8,524 nucleotides of DNA. Source: CAZIHO01 sp964538875. Lineage in GTDB: Bacteria > Pseudomonadota > Gammaproteobacteria > Chromatiales > Chromatiaceae. Position numbers and translations under genes: made by a program. Below, in pieces: positions 6,532 through 8,524 of the stretch. Below the pieces are notes generated by a model. It was not told the origin of the DNA. It ran no database searches and saw only the letters and a list, made by a program, of their open reading frames with translations. Where the stretch lies: contig CAZIHO010000133.1 of the NCBI GenBank assembly GCA_964538875.1, forward strand, positions 1-8,524, in the 5' to 3' direction. Within the stretch, counting starts at the first letter, position 1. Every line of letters starts with the position of its first letter.

Positions 6532-8145
6532 ATGGCCCTGTCCTGGCCCCGGCTCAAGCTGGGTCATTTGCTGCTGCTGGTCAACCTGGCGGTGCTCTGG
6601 CTGCCCCTGCTAGGCCTGGAAGCCCTGCGCCTCTACGACAGCGCCCTGGTGCGCCAGACCGAATCCGAATTGATCGCCCAGTCCGCCTTCGTGGCTGCCG
6701 CCTACCGCAACGCCCTAAAGCGGCTGGCGCCGGACCTGCTGGCGGACCCAAATCACGGGGCGCCGGTGGCGGACGCTTGGCGCCAGCCAGACGACCCGGA
6801 GCAACGCTGGCACCCCCGCCCTGCCCGCCTGGACCTGGCCGAGGACCAACTGCGGCCCCCGCCTCCCAACCCCCAGCCCCCGGACCAGCCCCCGGATCCC
6901 CACGCCCAAGCGGTGGGGGATGAGTTGCAACCCCTGCTGGAGGACGCCCAGCGGGTGACCCTGGCCGGCATCGCCGTCACCGACGCCCAGGGCACCCTGG
7001 TCGCCAGCACCGGCCCCGGTCGGGGCCAATCCTTGCTGGCGTTCGAGGAAGTCCGGCGCGCCCTGAGCGGCGAACCGGTAAGCCTGTTGCGGGCGCGAAC
7101 CCCGAGCGGGCCGGCGCCAGCCATTGATTCCATCAGCCGGGGCACCCCGCTGCGGGTATTCCTGTCCATGCCCATCATCCAGGGAGAACGGGTGTTGGGC
7201 ACGGTGCTGCTGTGGCGCACCCCCATCGCCCTGTCCCAAGTCCTGTACGGCAAGCGCCACCACTTGCTATTGGCGGCGGTGCTGGTGCTGGCCAGCGTGG
7301 TGTTGCTGTCGGTACTCACCTCGGTCACGGTGGCCCGGCCACTCCAGGACCTGGTGCGCCAGGCGCGCCGCGCCACCGCCGGGGAACAGGGCGCCGTCAC
7401 GCCCCTGGCCCGGCCGGTGACCCAGGAAATCGCCGAACTCTCCGCAACCCTAGCCACCATGGCCCGCCACCTGGAGCAACGGGCCGACTACATCCGCACC
7501 TTCGCCGCCCAGGTCTCCCACGAATTCAAGACCCCCCTGGCGGCCATGGCGGGCGCCCTGGAACTGCTGCGGGAGCATGGCGCGGACATGAGCGTCCCAG
7601 AGCGGGAGCGCTTTCTCGGCCACCTGGAACAGGACGTGGCGCGCCTAGACCGGCTGGTGCGGGGACTGCTGGAACTGGCCCGGGCCGACGCCCCCCAACC
7701 GGCCCTGGACCAGCGGGTGGATGCACTGGCCCTGATCCGCCGCCTATTGGACCCCTACCGGGACCGGGGCTTGTCAGTCATTTTGACCGATGCCCCGCCG
7801 GCCCTGACCCTGGCCATGAGTGAGGACACGCTCCAGTCCATTCTGGTCAACCTGCTGGACAACGCCCGGGACCACGGCGGCCGGCAAGCCCGTATCACCC
7901 TAGGCCAAGCCGGGGACCGGGCCTGGCTCGACATCGCCGACGACGGCCCCGGCATCTCCCCCGCCAACCGGGAACGGGTGTTCCAACCCTTCTTCACCAC
8001 CGCCCGGGAGCGGGGCGGCACCGGGCTGGGCCTGGCGCTGGTCCGCTCGCTGGTCAACGCCCATGGGGGAAGCATTCAGTTGATGAACCCGGACACCGGC
8101 ACCCGCCTGCGCATCGAGTTGCCGCTGGCCAGCCCGGTGCCTTAG
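6532..8145 (+). CDS. Membrane sensor histidine kinase paired with the response regulator
   Basis: The 537-residue product has a first membrane helix at about 11-30, a periplasmic region at 31-242, a second helix at about 243-266, and a HAMP domain at about 265-317. A HisKA domain follows with H330 in V-S-H-E-F-K-T-P, then a HATPase domain from about 430 with N444 in N-L-L-D-N-A-R-D-H-G, D-D-G-P-G-I at 470-475, F-Q-P-F-F at 484-488, and G-G-T-G-L-G-L-A at 495-502. All kinase boxes are intact. The periplasmic part contains a proline-rich stretch (about 107-123) and a region near 140-225 (G-I-A-V-T-D-A-Q-G-T-L-V-A-S-T, then V-L-G-T-V-L-L) that looks like a Cache/PAS-like sensor fold. The ATG directly follows the regulator's TGA, so translation is probably coupled. 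The signal is unknown. Given the neighbours it may sense the state of the cell envelope or of the sorted VIT/vWA protein. It is shorter than I recall for the dedicated sortase-system kinases (TIGR03785). Confidence 0.95.
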   Translation: MALSWPRLKLGHLLLLVNLAVLWLPLLGLEALRLYDSALVRQTESELIAQSAFVAAAYRNALKRLAPDLLADPNHGAPVADAWRQPDDPEQRWHPRPARLDLAEDQLRPPPPNPQPPDQPPDPHAQAVGDELQPLLEDAQRVTLAGIAVTDAQGTLVASTGPGRGQSLLAFEEVRRALSGEPVSLLRARTPSGPAPAIDSISRGTPLRVFLSMPIIQGERVLGTVLLWRTPIALSQVLYGKRHHLLLAAVLVLASVVLLSVLTSVTVARPLQDLVRQARRATAGEQGAVTPLARPVTQEIAELSATLATMARHLEQRADYIRTFAAQVSHEFKTPLAAMAGALELLREHGADMSVPERERFLGHLEQDVARLDRLVRGLLELARADAPQPALDQRVDALALIRRLLDPYRDRGLSVILTDAPPALTLAMSEDTLQSILVNLLDNARDHGGRQARITLGQAGDRAWLDIADDGPGISPANRERVFQPFFTTARERGGTGLGLALVRSLVNAHGGSIQLMNPDTGTRLRIELPLASPVP

Positions 8146-8184
8146 AGGTTAGGTAGGGCAACCGCCCCCATGAACGAAATAGGA

Positions 8185-8201
8185 TTGAAAGACTGTTTCA
8201 A
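8185..8201. repeat. Inverted repeat TTGAAA / TTTCAA, 5-base loop
   Basis: A 6-bp perfect stem (8185-8190 with 8196-8201) encloses GACTG. It lies 40 bases after the kinase stop. It lacks a T run and has weak A/T pairs, so it is a poor intrinsic terminator. It may be a protein site, part of a mobile-element end, or chance. Confidence 0.35.
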
Positions 8202-8320
8202 CGACCATCGCCATCACCCTTCACGGTTCGCCGGGCCGACCACCGCGAGGGGTTACTGCTCCATGGCTTTGCCCAAGGACCAGCACCCGCCGCAGCACCC
8301 TGGGTTACGTATTCCTCAAT

Positions 8321-8350
8321 CCAACATCCTGATTGGCATGACCATGTTGG
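8321..8350. repeat. Inverted repeat CCAACAT / ATGTTGG, 16-base loop
   Basis: A 7-bp perfect stem (8321-8327 with 8344-8350) encloses 16 bases. It is visible directly. Its function is unknown, and a stem of this size in a few hundred bases could arise by chance. Confidence 0.35.
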
Positions 8351-8459
8351 GGTTCCAAACGGCGGCAACCCAACTTGCCCTTTTGGCAGTGATTGGCCCT
8401 GCCGCTCGCACGGCGTTCTCACTCGATGCTTGATTGCAGGACCGTAACCCCGGTCGATC

Positions 8460-8478
8460 TGCGCCACGGTATGGCGCA
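8460..8478. repeat. Perfect hairpin TGCGCCA / TGGCGCA, 5-base loop
   Basis: Seven GC-rich base pairs (8460-8466 with 8472-8478) close a CGGTA loop, the most stable hairpin in the gene-free tail. No T run follows on either strand, so it does not look like a standard terminator. It could belong to a structured RNA or an element that continues past the window edge. Confidence 0.45.
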
Positions 8479-8524
8479 CGTCCCTAGCCCTTCAGGAAGC
8501 TAAGCAGGGAAGGATGATGTTATT

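Larger units (their letters stand above)
8146..8524. other. Gene-free stretch of lower GC; possible remnant of a mobile element or structured RNA
   Basis: No frame gives a product I recognise, although unremarkable open frames of under 100 codons exist on both strands. Base composition is visibly less GC-rich than the genes to the left. Three perfect inverted repeats occur at 8185-8201, 8321-8350 and 8460-8478. On the minus strand, one frame between about 8480 and 8320 is open and reads plausibly like protein (W-N-P-N-M-V-M-P-I-R-M-L) before a stop, which could be a decayed coding fragment. No convincing terminator follows the kinase; GGGC-AACC-GCCC at 8156-8167 is only a 4-bp stem with no T run. 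Confidence 0.4.

Noticed and set aside
7212..7823. A 203-codon open frame inside the histidine kinase gene in another frame.
   Set aside because: It lies wholly within the intact HAMP/HisKA coding region and reads as Pro/Gly/Arg-rich low complexity.
8175..8205. A GGATTGAAAG string followed by GTTTCAAC, resembling the ends of some CRISPR repeats.
   Set aside because: Only one copy is present. No second repeat at spacer distance and no cas-like gene occur in the window.
8347..8372. GGGGTTCCAAAC resembles the T arm of a tRNA.
   Set aside because: No acceptor stem, D arm or anticodon arm can be laid out around it, and no CCA end follows.
8491..8506. GGAAGCTAAGCAGGG resembles a segment of eukaryotic 5S rRNA.
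   Set aside because: The flanking bases do not match 5S rRNA and the context is bacterial, so it is a short chance match.

Overview
The window reads as chromosomal DNA from a GC-rich, flagellated Gram-negative bacterium, most likely a gammaproteobacterium. The evidence is a FliK/FlhB-like pair, a YedI-type DUF808 protein, an exosortase, and strong G/C preference at third codon positions. I cannot place it below class level. Seven protein genes fill positions 3-8145 almost without gaps. The last ~380 bases hold no recognisable gene.

Left edge (3-994, plus strand): the 3' part of a flagellar hook-length control (FliK-like) gene, overlapping by 4 bases a small gene for a free-standing FlhB C-terminal domain. 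This is a common flagellar accessory pair.

Middle (1002-5661, minus strand, transcribed right to left): an exosortase with a fused EpsI-like C-terminal domain, then a secreted VIT + von Willebrand A protein ending in a PEP-CTERM-like sorting signal, then a DUF808 (YedI) membrane protein. Gaps are 16 and 33 bases, and the last two genes share the same ten-base Shine-Dalgarno context, so this is probably one operon.

Right (5845-8145, plus strand, divergent from the operon): an OmpR-family response regulator followed with no gap by its membrane histidine kinase. The divergent intergenic region contains a ladder of GGTGCAAA-like direct repeats spaced 10-11 bp. This is the geometry expected of OmpR/PhoB-type binding sites, and its edge lies close to the exosortase start.

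Taken together, the window holds a compact, apparently self-contained surface-protein system: one protein-sorting transpeptidase-like enzyme, one dedicated VIT/vWA substrate next to it, and a divergent two-component system that probably controls both. The layout parallels the known 'proteobacterial dedicated sortase system', in which a class of LPXTG sortase, a VIT/vWA target (TIGR03788), a response regulator (TIGR03787) and a histidine kinase (TIGR03785) travel together. Here the cysteine transpeptidase has been replaced by an unrelated membrane enzyme, an exosortase, and the LPXTG signal by an A-P-E-P signal. That parallel and the phased operator array are the main points of interest.
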